From NCBI GenBank assembly GCA_905221605.1, contig CAJNDS010001011.1, positions 1-41,955 of the forward strand: DNA of 41,955 bases, read 5' to 3'. Of this stretch, positions 34,453 through 41,878 are shown in pieces. The notes under the pieces were generated by a model. That model was not told where the DNA came from. It saw only the letters and a program-made list of their open reading frames with translations, and did no database searches. The stretch comes from Symbiodinium natans (Eukaryota; Sar; Dinophyceae; Suessiales; Symbiodiniaceae). Positions within the stretch are counted from its first letter, which is position 1. Each line of letters starts with the position of its first letter. The position numbers were made by a program, and so were the translations under genes.

Positions 34453-34998
34453 ATGTCAGCGCCGGAGGAAGGCAATTCACATCGAGAAACCCGACACAGC
34501 GAAGACAAGCCCTCCAAGCGACGACATCCTCGCGGCAAGAGGCATCAGGCGGACTCAGACTCCCGTCTGATCACGGAGGCTGACCTGGACTCTGAGGCTT
34601 CTTCCCTTCAGGATGATGACGACCTAGTGGAATCCCTGTCAAGGAGCTCCTCGAGACGGACAGCCTCTTCCCGGAACCAGCCCGCCCAACTGGCCCCAGG
34701 AGGCCCGCCTCCGCCCACTCCCATAACAACCAAGGCACTCTCGCCGGCGAACCAGGCTCAAACCGTACCCAAAGCCACCCAGCAGGCCTACCAGCCGTCG
34801 GGCCCCCCTCCCCCGACTCCGGTTCACCAGCCTTTCCAAGCGCAGGACCACTCAGGCCATAGCTCCCCTCCCATGGCGGAAGGTGCTCCCAGAACCACGG
34901 CACGTCCCTCCTCGACAAGTGGCACTTCAACGTCGGGGGCCTCAATGTCTCCCCAGCCGCAGCTCATCCTCATCCCGCGCAAGAAGCTGCAACGCTAG
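34453..34998 (+). CDS. Disordered Pro/Ser-rich protein of unknown function (181 aa)
   Basis: The protein begins MSAPEEGNSHRETRHSEDK. The N-terminus is charged with basic patches (SKRRHPRGKRHQ), then an acidic stretch (SSLQDDDDLVESL) and an Arg/Ser stretch (SRSSSRRTASS). Two copies of a GPPPPTP motif follow (about residues 83-90 and 117-123), then a Ser/Thr-rich end and a basic tail (IPRKKLQR). I see no fold. The composition suits a linear scaffold or RNA-associated protein, possibly a phosphorylation substrate. It stops at TAG, and a second open frame begins within that stop (TAGTG). Hairpins 15 and 16 lie on either side of the pair. Confidence 0.6.
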   Translation: MSAPEEGNSHRETRHSEDKPSKRRHPRGKRHQADSDSRLITEADLDSEASSLQDDDDLVESLSRSSSRRTASSRNQPAQLAPGGPPPPTPITTKALSPANQAQTVPKATQQAYQPSGPPPPTPVHQPFQAQDHSGHSSPPMAEGAPRTTARPSSTSGTSTSGASMSPQPQLILIPRKKLQR

Positions 34999-35183
34999 TG
35001 GGCACTTGGATCATCACTCCTGGACCGATTGTCTCCCTTGCTCCTAACCCCTTCAGCCCGTGGTCCCCCCCAGCGCGCACCTCGGTACTGTCTGCCACAG
35101 GAAGCCCACTTCCTCCGGGCACAGTCCAGACCTGGATAATTACCGAAGGCCCACTTGTCCCAAGACGAGATCCGCAGGAGTGA
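34998..35183 (+). CDS. Possible short downstream frame with a repeated TWIIT motif (61 aa)
   Basis: This frame overlaps the preceding TAG and has no ATG; the first usable triplet is GTG. It encodes TWIITPGPIVSL and, 40 residues later, TWIITEGPLVPR. Such a repeat is unlikely by chance and suggests real coding sequence once joined to the Pro-rich ORF by a frameshift. It ends in GAGTGAGGC, which resembles half of a hairpin core. Confidence 0.35.
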   Translation: MGTWIITPGPIVSLAPNPFSPWSPPARTSVLSATGSPLPPGTVQTWIITEGPLVPRRDPQE

Positions 35184-35206
35184 GGCATGCACAGAGCTCA
35201 ATTTTG

Positions 35207-35246
35207 GCACTCCCTGCGAGTGAGGTCACCTCCTGCTAGGGAGTGC
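35207..35246 (+). repeat. GAGTGAGG-family hairpin 16
   Basis: Perfect 9-bp outer arms GCACTCCCT/AGGGAGTGC and an inner GC/GC pair surround GAGTGAGGTCACCTCCT. The flanking 35,247-35,520 holds no gene. Confidence 0.9.
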
Positions 35247-35521
35247 ATGTGTCACTGCTTACACCTTTTCAACCCAGCAGTATCTCAGAGACGAAATCCA
35301 GCCGCGCATCACACTGCTACCGCTGCCTAGACTTAGTCCTCGACGTGCCACACCGAAGCCATGCTCTATGCACCGACAAGCCAAGGTGGGACGCTCTACC
35401 ACAGACAAAGCCGGCTCCTCACTCTTAGTCTTCCTCTGCAGCACAAACTGCCGTAGCACAATCCAGCTGATTCGAGTTGCCAAGAACTGATAGCTTTCAC
35501 CAACCCTCTCTCCAGGCTCAA

Positions 35522-35553
35522 AGGCAGAAAAGCGAGGTCACCTCCTGCTGCCT
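35522..35553 (+). repeat. GAGTGAGG-family hairpin 17
   Basis: Arms AGGCAG/CTGCCT surround a core AGCGAGGTCACCTCCT. It lies 26 nt upstream of the first ATG of paralog 1. Confidence 0.85.
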
Positions 35554-35578
35554 AGCCCCCCCTCTCAAACCCTGCGTC

Positions 35579-36820
35579 ATGTTGCATACATGCCCGTTGC
35601 TCCCGCTACGACCAGACTCATCGACGATGCCAATGAAGTCCAAGCTCGCCGCGCTGAACCTCTTCTGCAAGGCAATGCTGTACACAGGCAAGAGAACCAG
35701 TGATCCGGATGCAAACCTCTACCTCTCGGATGAGGCCAAGGGTCTTGCTCGACGTGAGAACTGTATGCTGGCTCCAACCCTGAGACTGGCAGCACGCAGC
35801 TACAACTGGATTCGACTTCTCTCCCAATCAGCTCAGCCTAATCTTCCCTTGCTGGCCGAAGCTGAGATGGCATCCCTATTATCACCCACGGAGCCTCCCC
35901 CTCATATCAAGCACTACTAGGCGGAACGGAGCTCACTTACCTTGCAGATGATACTCGAAACGGTGCATATCTACACTGAAGAGGAGACCATGGAGCCGGA
36001 CGACTTCAAGTTAGCCGCCCTTATCATTTCCCAGACTCTGTACAATCTGGGAATGGGCGGGCAAACCGTCAGGGACATTGTCAATGGCGCTGCCCAGCAT
36101 CTGCGCTGGATCCTACCCAGTGACTCCACACGAGTTCTGAACGGAATACACCTTTGTCTCTTCCCTTCGGATATCTCGCCGTGGCCGCGAGAGGCAGACA
36201 CCAATCCACATACTCAAAGTGACGAACATGCATTGGGCATCCTCGACGCAGAAATTCACATGCTACAGCGAACATCCAAGATTTACCGGACCATGGCCAT
36301 GGTCGACTTCATGGTCGCCCGAGCAAGAGGAGCACGAGTGCCAGACGAAGTCTGCCCCAGCGAATCCTGGGACGTCCTGCGACAGGATCAAGCCATGGCA
36401 CTCCTTTCATATGCGGAGCACTTGACGGAACTCCATGATCTCCTGACCACTGATGCGTACCAAAAGATGCGTACAGACCTCCGCCTGGGCAGAACCTGGC
36501 TATCGCGACCCATCACAGCATCCGAACTGGCCTCGCTTGAAGCAATATGGCACAATACCACGATACCAGAGAGTTTTGCCAAGCTACACCTCACTCTCCA
36601 GCTCAAAGGGCAAATTGCTGCACACCTTCCGGAAGACTCCAGAGCACAGGACAGACTACTTACCATACTCTCTCCCCTGGAGAATGACGTCCTGGACCAG
36701 GCCTTCCCCTGGATTCTGGCCTTTAAGATGCTCACGCCTGAGCGCAGGATGATATTCCGATATGCTCTTCTTACGGCAGCGGGCCCCTCGGCAACAGCGC
36801 CGGTTACGCAGACCGAGTGA
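35579..36820 (+). pseudogene. Paralog 1 of a LINE-borne helical protein family, interrupted by one in-frame TAG
   Basis: The first half starts at the ATG at 35579 (or 35627) and stops at TAG 35918-35920. The same frame then continues uninterrupted to 36820, giving about 413 codons in all, close to the intact paralogs (427 and 430 aa). The part after the TAG aligns with the family: a helix pair near TYIRRRQLIFISQAIRDYTN corresponds to TLQMILETVHIYTEEE, and the C-terminal ILSPLENDVLDQAFPWILAF corresponds to IINPLHDDVYEEYKPFAIVY. It is the most diverged copy. Its final stop TGA is inside hairpin 18. It could be a nonsense mutant or use UAG readthrough. The family function is unknown. Confidence 0.7.
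35918..35920 (+). other. In-frame TAG inside paralog 1
   Basis: HIKHY, then TAG, then AERSSLTLQMILE: the reading frame and family similarity continue on both sides with no indel. Confidence 0.75.
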
Positions 36821-36835
36821 GGTCCCCTCCTGGTC
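36811..36835 (+). repeat. GAGTGAGG-family hairpin 18, contains the paralog 1 stop codon
   Basis: Arms GACC/GGTC surround GAGTGAGGTCCCCTCCT, with TGA at 36818-36820 as stop. The following 36,836-37,183 shows no gene. Confidence 0.9.
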
Positions 36836-37183
36836 AGCTACTTAACAAACCTAGTCAACTTCTTTCTCACAAGAAGATCGATGATGCCTGCTGCTAACAG
36901 ACAAAGGAGAATTATTCCCGCTACTCTGCGCCTCTCCCAAACACAAATCTAGACACCCCTCTCCCTCTCCGAGCAGAGCCTCAGGTCCTTAACCAGAAAG
37001 AGGGAAACACGCACCAGTGCCAGCGCCTCAGCTCTGCCCACCTTCAGCTTGAACTCTGCTGCGCAACCCTACCCCTGCAGCTTAGCCCGAGAGAGGCCTT
37101 CCTTGAATTTCACCTCCTGGTTCCTTACCTTCGGCCTAAAAGCACCAAGGCAGCTGTGTTTGCTCCGGCTAACATCAGAGCCT

Positions 37184-37212
37184 TCATACGAGTGAGGTCC
37201 CCTCCTGTATGA
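37184..37212 (+). repeat. GAGTGAGG-family hairpin 19
   Basis: Perfect arms TCATAC/GTATGA surround GAGTGAGGTCCCCTCCT. The ATG at 37209 lies in its 3' arm and the likely start is 9 nt beyond. Confidence 0.9.
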
Positions 37213-37220
37213 GCCTGACC

Positions 37221-38501
37221 ATGGAGGCCCTCCCTCCGGTACTGAGTAGGGATAAAACCATGGAGGTGCTTCTGGAATCCCTTTTCCTCCCGCTTCCGGT
37301 TTACCCTGCATCCTCCCCGGGAGACCACGAGGCCAGCACTATACAAATGGCATCTACACGCATCCCGGCAGAAGACGCCCTCCGGCACTCGGACCGTCAG
37401 ATACGCATAGCTTCCCGCACCTGCAGCTTCATGAAACTGCTCACGGAGAAGATCAACTGGAGACTGGGCGACCTTCGGCTCTACCTCCCCAAGACTGCCA
37501 CTCGACAGCTAGCAGCCAAACGTAAGCACGAGGAAATGATGCTCCACGAGCCTCAGGAGAACACTCTGACTTACATTCGGCGGCGTCAGCTCATCTTCAT
37601 ATCTCAGGCGATCAGAGACTACACAAATGATGGCCCAGGCCAAAACTCTTTTCAGCTCGAAGATGCGGAGAATACCGCACTTCGAATTTGGACGTACCTA
37701 ACCCGCCACTTTGCCAAAGGAGAGATCAACTTTATGATAGACACCGCCTTGTCGCATCTCCACCTCCTGATGAAGTCGGCGACACCATGTCTGATGTCAA
37801 GCATGGAGCAGTCGCAGCCGTCCATGGCTCCGGGACAAGGTCAGAGTTATTTTCCCCCACATCTAGGCCTACCCGAAGACAAACACTTGGATCTCCAATA
37901 CTTCGACCTTCAGGCACTCAGGCGCGCGTCGACGATATACCGAGTACAGCAGCTTCTCAAGATATCTCACTCAACCCAGGGCGGAGAGTCGCCCGTCACC
38001 AATGGCTGGCGCTTCCAGCAACAAGCGCAACACCTCGACTCATTGCCCTATGACAAGCATCTCCAGGCCTTGCTGCCACACCTCCCGGACTACCAGGACC
38101 AACTCCGAGAGAACCTGGTGATGTACAGGCAATGGCTCCTACGAGACATCACTGAAGAGGAGACTGCCTGGGCCCGTGACACACTTTTAGAGTCGGCAGT
38201 CTCGAGAGGAGAACTCCGCGAACTTTTCGAGCATGCTCTCCTCAAGCAGGTAAACCATACACTTCAGGCCAGTGCTGAGTCTCCTCGCCGTGTTGATTCT
38301 ACTCCGAACTTCCAAAATAGCATGGCTCTTCGCTTCTACCAAATCATCAATCCTTTACATGACGACGTCTACGAGGAGTACAAGCCGTTTGCGATCGTCT
38401 ATAAGATGCTCACTCCCCCGAACCGCCAACGGGCTCGATCACTTCATCGTACTTTGTCGCACGAGAGGCACCAGTCCTTCCTTCGTCTTTTTGAACCCTA
38501 G
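37221..38501 (+). CDS. Paralog 2 of the LINE-borne helical protein family (intact, about 426 aa)
   Basis: The start is the CCATGG ATG at 37221, aligned with paralog 4; another ATG lies four codons upstream inside hairpin 19. Conserved blocks are PVLSRDKTMEVLLESLFLPL at the N-terminus, DRQIRIASRTCSFMKLL, RLYLPKTATRQLAAKRKHEE, GPGQNSFQLEDAE, HLDLQYFDLQALRRAS, and a C-terminal FYQIINPLHDDVYEEYKPFA. It is predicted soluble and mostly helical, with no Cys/His cluster or catalytic motif that I recognise. It is very close to paralog 4, so one duplicated recently. Hairpins lie just before the start and 10 nt after the TAG stop. A structural or capsid-like role is only a guess. Confidence 0.8.
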   Translation: MEALPPVLSRDKTMEVLLESLFLPLPVYPASSPGDHEASTIQMASTRIPAEDALRHSDRQIRIASRTCSFMKLLTEKINWRLGDLRLYLPKTATRQLAAKRKHEEMMLHEPQENTLTYIRRRQLIFISQAIRDYTNDGPGQNSFQLEDAENTALRIWTYLTRHFAKGEINFMIDTALSHLHLLMKSATPCLMSSMEQSQPSMAPGQGQSYFPPHLGLPEDKHLDLQYFDLQALRRASTIYRVQQLLKISHSTQGGESPVTNGWRFQQQAQHLDSLPYDKHLQALLPHLPDYQDQLRENLVMYRQWLLRDITEEETAWARDTLLESAVSRGELRELFEHALLKQVNHTLQASAESPRRVDSTPNFQNSMALRFYQIINPLHDDVYEEYKPFAIVYKMLTPPNRQRARSLHRTLSHERHQSFLRLFEP

Positions 38502-38511
38502 CCTGCTAGCA

Positions 38512-38542
38512 ACTTTGCTTGTGAGGTCACCTCCTGCAAAGT
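38512..38542 (+). repeat. GAGTGAGG-family hairpin 20
   Basis: Perfect 7-bp arms ACTTTGC/GCAAAGT surround TTGTGAGGTCACCTCCT. It lies 10 nt after the stop of paralog 2. A loose core-like trace (AATGAGGTCTTTCTGC) lies near 38,682; otherwise 38,543-38,824 holds no gene. Confidence 0.9.
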
Positions 38543-38824
38543 AGAGCACCAGGTTAGCAACGTCTCTGTCTAACTAGGACACCAGCAGCCTTTAGCAAGC
38601 CAAGATAAAGCAGCGGAAAAGTCTCCATCTCCAACTGCAGCACAGTCCCTTCTTACTAAGATCACAGCGGCATTCTCCGGCAATGAGGTCTTTCTGCAGA
38701 TAGTTGGAGCCTGCTGCAGAGCCAATGCCTCAGCCTTGGCTGATTCACCTAGTAACACATTCAAGTCTGCAGCTTTCTGCTTTCATTGAAGCTTGCCACA
38801 GCCGGGCTCAGCCTCTCCACACAG

Positions 38825-38855
38825 GCTGGCCACGTGAGGTCTCCATCCAGCTAGC
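38825..38855 (+). repeat. GAGTGAGG-family hairpin 21, degenerate core
   Basis: Arms GCTGGC/GCTAGC (one G.T pair) surround CACGTGAGGTCTCCATCCA. It lies 9 nt upstream of the paralog 3 ATG. Confidence 0.7.
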
Positions 38856-38864
38856 AAACAAGCC

Positions 38865-40103
38865 ATGCCTTCACCGTCTCGCGAGATTCTGCTCGAGATT
38901 CTCCTGAAGTCGCTCCACGTCCCACTGACCATCTACCTACCCGACGGCATCAGTGAGCACATGGCCACATCAGCCTCAGCAACAACTCATCTTGCCCCGA
39001 GGAGGCTCCTCTTCACTACAGAAGACCTTGAACGCACGGCAGAACGAAGCATGCGAGTAGCATCACGTCTCTGCAGCTTCATATGTCACTTGGATCGGTA
39101 CCTGGCTTGGCGCGAGGGCAGACACACAGCCCTGCCCCTAGAGGCTAGCCCACGTATCTTGGCAGGTAAGCGCAAGCACATTGACGACGAGCAGCCTTCG
39201 ACGCACCTACCCCGGAGTATGGGGCCCCTCCAGCGCCAGCAAATCATGTACCTCACCCTCATGATCCACAACTACACAAAAGACGGCGAAGGCTCGCCGT
39301 CCTTGAGCACGTCTGAAGCTGATCAGGCTGGTGCTTTAACCTGGCATTATCTTACCGGGAAGCTCTCGCAATCAGAGCTGAATGCCATTCTGCTCCGCAC
39401 TTTGGAGCAAGCCAAGGTCATTCTGAGGTCTGAATTCACTCCAGCACATCAACGGAACCTACTCCAGCTGCATTCCCAAACGACGGCGGAGACCTGGCAA
39501 GGCCAAGCATATTTCCCCCTAGGCCTCCGGCTTCAAGACCCACATTAGCTTGATCTTGAAGCATATGATTTCAGAACGCTCAAAAGAGCATCACTTCAGC
39601 TTCGCCTACTACAACAACTGCGGACTATTACGGCCTCCACACCTACATCGGCCAGCGACCAGATCCGAGATGGCTGGGATTTCCTTGAACAAGACCGTGA
39701 TCTCTCAAAGCTTGACTACGAGGACTACCACACCAAATTGGTTTCAATGATCCCGCACCATCAGGAGACACTTCGAGAGATCCTGACACTGTATCGCCTA
39801 TGGCTGTCCACCCCTCTGTCCGATGAGGACTTCCATTGGGTGCGAAACCTGGTAGTGAATCAGCTACTACCTAGAGATACTCTGCATCGCTACTTCGCTG
39901 ACAGTCTCTGGCAACAAATACGACACAGATATGGAGGAGACCAAGGAGATTACGAGCAGGCACAAGGAGTCATCACAATTCTTTCCCCGCTCCACGACCA
40001 GGTCTATGATGACTATAAGAACTTTGCTGTGGCGCTGACACTGCTCCTCGTTCGACATCGTCAACGTCTGAAACAGACGCTAGACGACAAAATTCGGGGC
40101 TAG
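38865..40103 (+). pseudogene. Paralog 3 of the helical protein family, interrupted by one in-frame TAG
   Basis: It starts at the ATG at 38865 (MPSPSREILLEILLKSLHVP). The frame stops at TAG 39546-39548 and then continues in the same frame to 40103, giving about 412 codons, the family length. Immediately after the TAG comes LDLEAYDFRTLKRASLQLRL, matching LDLQYFDLQALRRAS of paralogs 2 and 4. The TAG sits exactly where they have His (CAC) or Gln (CAA). The C-terminal block ILSPLHDQVYDDYKNFAVAL is conserved. A single C-to-T change from CAG would explain it. No other lesion is visible, so it is either very recently dead or read through. It ends in TAG, 27 nt before hairpin 22. Confidence 0.75.
39546..39548 (+). 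other. In-frame TAG inside paralog 3 at a conserved Gln/His position
   Basis: QDPH, then TAG, then LDLEAYDF aligns with DDK-Q-LDLQYFDL of paralog 4 and EDK-H-LDLQYFDL of paralog 2. Confidence 0.8.
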
Positions 40104-40130
40104 GGACCATCCGAGCACCACAGACTTCCA

Positions 40131-40153
40131 AACGAGTGAGGTCCCCTCCTGTT
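40131..40153 (+). repeat. GAGTGAGG-family hairpin 22
   Basis: Short arms AAC/GTT surround GAGTGAGGTCCCCTCCT. It lies between paralogs 3 and 4. Confidence 0.8.
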
Positions 40154-40253
40154 CGCTGCACTATCTTCCCAAATTGCGGGAAAAAGCCTGTAGCTCCAAT
40201 CTTTCCACGTCAAGCCTCACAAGCACAGCTCTTCTCGCAAAGTTTTCCCTCAG

Positions 40254-40285
40254 GTTCGCACGAGTGAGGTCCCCTCCTGGCGAAC
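40254..40285 (+). repeat. GAGTGAGG-family hairpin 23
   Basis: Perfect 6-bp arms GTTCGC/GCGAAC surround ACGAGTGAGGTCCCCTCCTG. It lies 14 nt before the paralog 4 start. Confidence 0.92.
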
Positions 40286-40299
40286 TTCCACCTAGGCCC

Positions 40300-41592
40300 A
40301 TGGCAGACCTTCACCCCGTTCTCAGCCGTGAACAGGCAATGGAGGTACTTCTTGAGTCTCTATTCCTACCGCTGCCGGTTTACCCTACAACTCCATCTGG
40401 TGCCGCCGCAGCAAGCAATCTGGACCTGGCATCCTCACGCACCCCTGCGGGAGAAGCGATCCCACACTTGAACCGCCAGATACGGATAGCCTCGCGCACC
40501 TGCAGTTTCTTGAAGCTGCTCGCGGAGAAAGTTCACCGGCACATGGGAGACTTGCGGCTCTACCTTCCCAAAACCGCACCTCGAAACTTGTCCGCAAAAC
40601 GGAAGCATGAAGAGATGTTGCTGACAGAGCCTCGCTCTCCTACTCTGACGTACCATCAGAAGCGCCAGCTCCTCTTCATCTCTCAGGCGATTCGAGACTA
40701 CACCAACGATGGGCCTGGCCAGAACTCCTTCCAGCTCGAAGATGCGGAACCTACCACCCAGCGCATCTGGACGTACCTGACGCGCCACTTCGGCCAAGGT
40801 GAGGTGCACTTTATGATTGCTAACGCCCTGTCGCATCTACACCTTCTCATGCGATCGTCAACTCCACGCCTACTCTCAGGCATTGAGCAGTCACAGCCAT
40901 CGTATGCTCCAGGACAGGGCTCGGACTACTTCCCCGTCAATCTTCGTCTGCACGATGACAAGCAACTGGACCTTCAATACTTCGACCTGCAGGCGCTAAG
41001 GCGAGCCTCCACAGTATACCGGGTGCAGCAGCTGCTCCAAGTCTCTTCTTCCGCCGAAGGGGCATCGCCAGTTAAGAATGGATGGCGCTTTCAACATCAG
41101 GACCATCACCTCAATGGTTTGTCCTACGACCAACATCTCCTGGCTCTGCTGCCTCATCTTACTCACTACCAGGACCAAATTCGCGAAGATTTGGTCACGT
41201 ACAGGCAGTGGCTGCTTCGAGAAATCAATGCAGAGGAAGTTTCTTGGATTCAATCCTTGATCGCGGACACGGTTATCTCGCGAGGTGAACTACTGGAGCT
41301 CTTCGAGGATGCCCTGCTAAAACAAGTCAACTCTGCATTTCAAGCTAATGCTGGCATTCCTAACCCTGAGGATCATTCTCAAGACTTCCAGAACAGCATG
41401 GCCCTCCGCTTCTATCAAATCATCAATCCGCTCTATGACGACATCTACGAAGAGCACAAGCCCTATGCAATAGTGTTCAAGATGCTCACCTCCTCTCATC
41501 GTGGACGGCTTCGGTCCCTCCTTCGAGCTCGAGAAGCTGTCATTCTGGCGTCCCCACATCGGACAACCAGCCTGGTTCCAGTATGCGAGTGA
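40300..41592 (+). CDS. Paralog 4 of the LINE-borne helical protein family (intact, about 430 aa)
   Basis: The ATG at 40300 (CCATGG, MADLHPVLSREQAMEVLLES) is chosen; the longer open frame from 40174 would translate through hairpin 23. It matches paralog 2 along its whole length: DLRLYLPKTAPRNLSAKRKH, GPGQNSFQLEDAEPTTQRIW, QLDLQYFDLQALRRASTVYR, and FYQIINPLYDDIYEEHKPYA. Near identity in several blocks shows a recent duplication or conversion between copies 2 and 4. The stop TGA (41590-41592) is supplied by hairpin 24. It is the last gene before the element's 3' end. The function is not recognised. Confidence 0.8.
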   Translation: MADLHPVLSREQAMEVLLESLFLPLPVYPTTPSGAAAASNLDLASSRTPAGEAIPHLNRQIRIASRTCSFLKLLAEKVHRHMGDLRLYLPKTAPRNLSAKRKHEEMLLTEPRSPTLTYHQKRQLLFISQAIRDYTNDGPGQNSFQLEDAEPTTQRIWTYLTRHFGQGEVHFMIANALSHLHLLMRSSTPRLLSGIEQSQPSYAPGQGSDYFPVNLRLHDDKQLDLQYFDLQALRRASTVYRVQQLLQVSSSAEGASPVKNGWRFQHQDHHLNGLSYDQHLLALLPHLTHYQDQIREDLVTYRQWLLREINAEEVSWIQSLIADTVISRGELLELFEDALLKQVNSAFQANAGIPNPEDHSQDFQNSMALRFYQIINPLYDDIYEEHKPYAIVFKMLTSSHRGRLRSLLRAREAVILASPHRTTSLVPVCE

Positions 41593-41606
41593 GGTCGCCT
41601 CCAGCA
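41584..41606 (+). repeat. GAGTGAGG-family hairpin 24, contains the paralog 4 stop codon
   Basis: Arms TGC/GCA surround GAGTGAGGTCGCCTCCA. The TGA of the core ends paralog 4. A further core-like trace (AACGAGTAGGTCACTT) lies at about 41,788 without clear arms. Confidence 0.75.
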
Positions 41607-41829
41607 AACTGAACCATCAAATCCCTAAGTTCCTCTAGTCCGAATTCTGGACTTAATCACACCTCCAGACCACTGCTCGCACTGCAGAAGAAAAGCCTCC
41701 ATGCCTTATAATGCCTCGCAGAGAAGTGTACAGAAGCGCAACCCGCCTGGCTACAATGGCCAGGACATCGAAACAGACCAGGTCCCGAACGAGTAGGTCA
41801 CTTAATTTTCACCCTCGATGCCCGCCAAG

Positions 41830-41849
41830 GTGCGGGACATAACCCGCAC
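41830..41849 (+). other. Stem-loop at the LINE 3' end
   Basis: A perfect 7-bp stem GTGCGGG/CCCGCAC with a 6-nt loop (ACATAA) lies 8 nt upstream of the (GAAAT)n tail. Several LINE clades (L2, CR1 and similar) have such a 3' stem-loop that their RT recognises, so a template-recognition role is inferred. Confidence 0.6.
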
Positions 41850-41857
41850 ATGCGTTC

Positions 41858-41877
41858 GAAATGAAATGAAATGAAAT
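41858..41877 (+). repeat. (GAAAT)4 tail of the LINE
   Basis: Four exact GAAAT units follow the 3' stem-loop and precede the resumed TTGCTGCTG array. Short tandem tails in place of poly(A) are typical of many non-LTR elements. Confidence 0.85.
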
Positions 41878-41878
41878 G

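Larger units (their letters stand above)
23308..41878 (+). mobile_element. 18.6-kb multi-ORF LINE-like (non-LTR) retrotransposon inserted in a TTGCTGCTG array
   Basis: The left end abuts a TTGCTGCTG array. The right end is a stem-loop followed by (GAAAT)4 and then TTGCTGCTG again, which is the structure expected of target-primed reverse transcription into a microsatellite. It contains one APE-RT ORF at the 5' side and about nine further genes on the same strand. No internal (GAAAT)n or TTGCTGCTG was seen, so it reads as one unit. All 24 hairpins of the GAGTGAGG family lie inside it. Known LINEs are 3-8 kb with one or two ORFs, so this size and content are exceptional. The alternative is several nested elements whose internal borders I cannot see. 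Confidence 0.7.

Noticed and set aside
24062-41606. Hairpins as a CRISPR array or rho-independent terminators
   Set aside because: Spacing is irregular (about 80 bp to 2 kb), arms differ, some copies lie inside coding sequence, and there is no T-run after the stems.
24062-41606. Hairpins as hammerhead or other known ribozymes, or as kink-turns
   Set aside because: I find no CUGAUGA/GAAA core and no tandem G.A arrangement.
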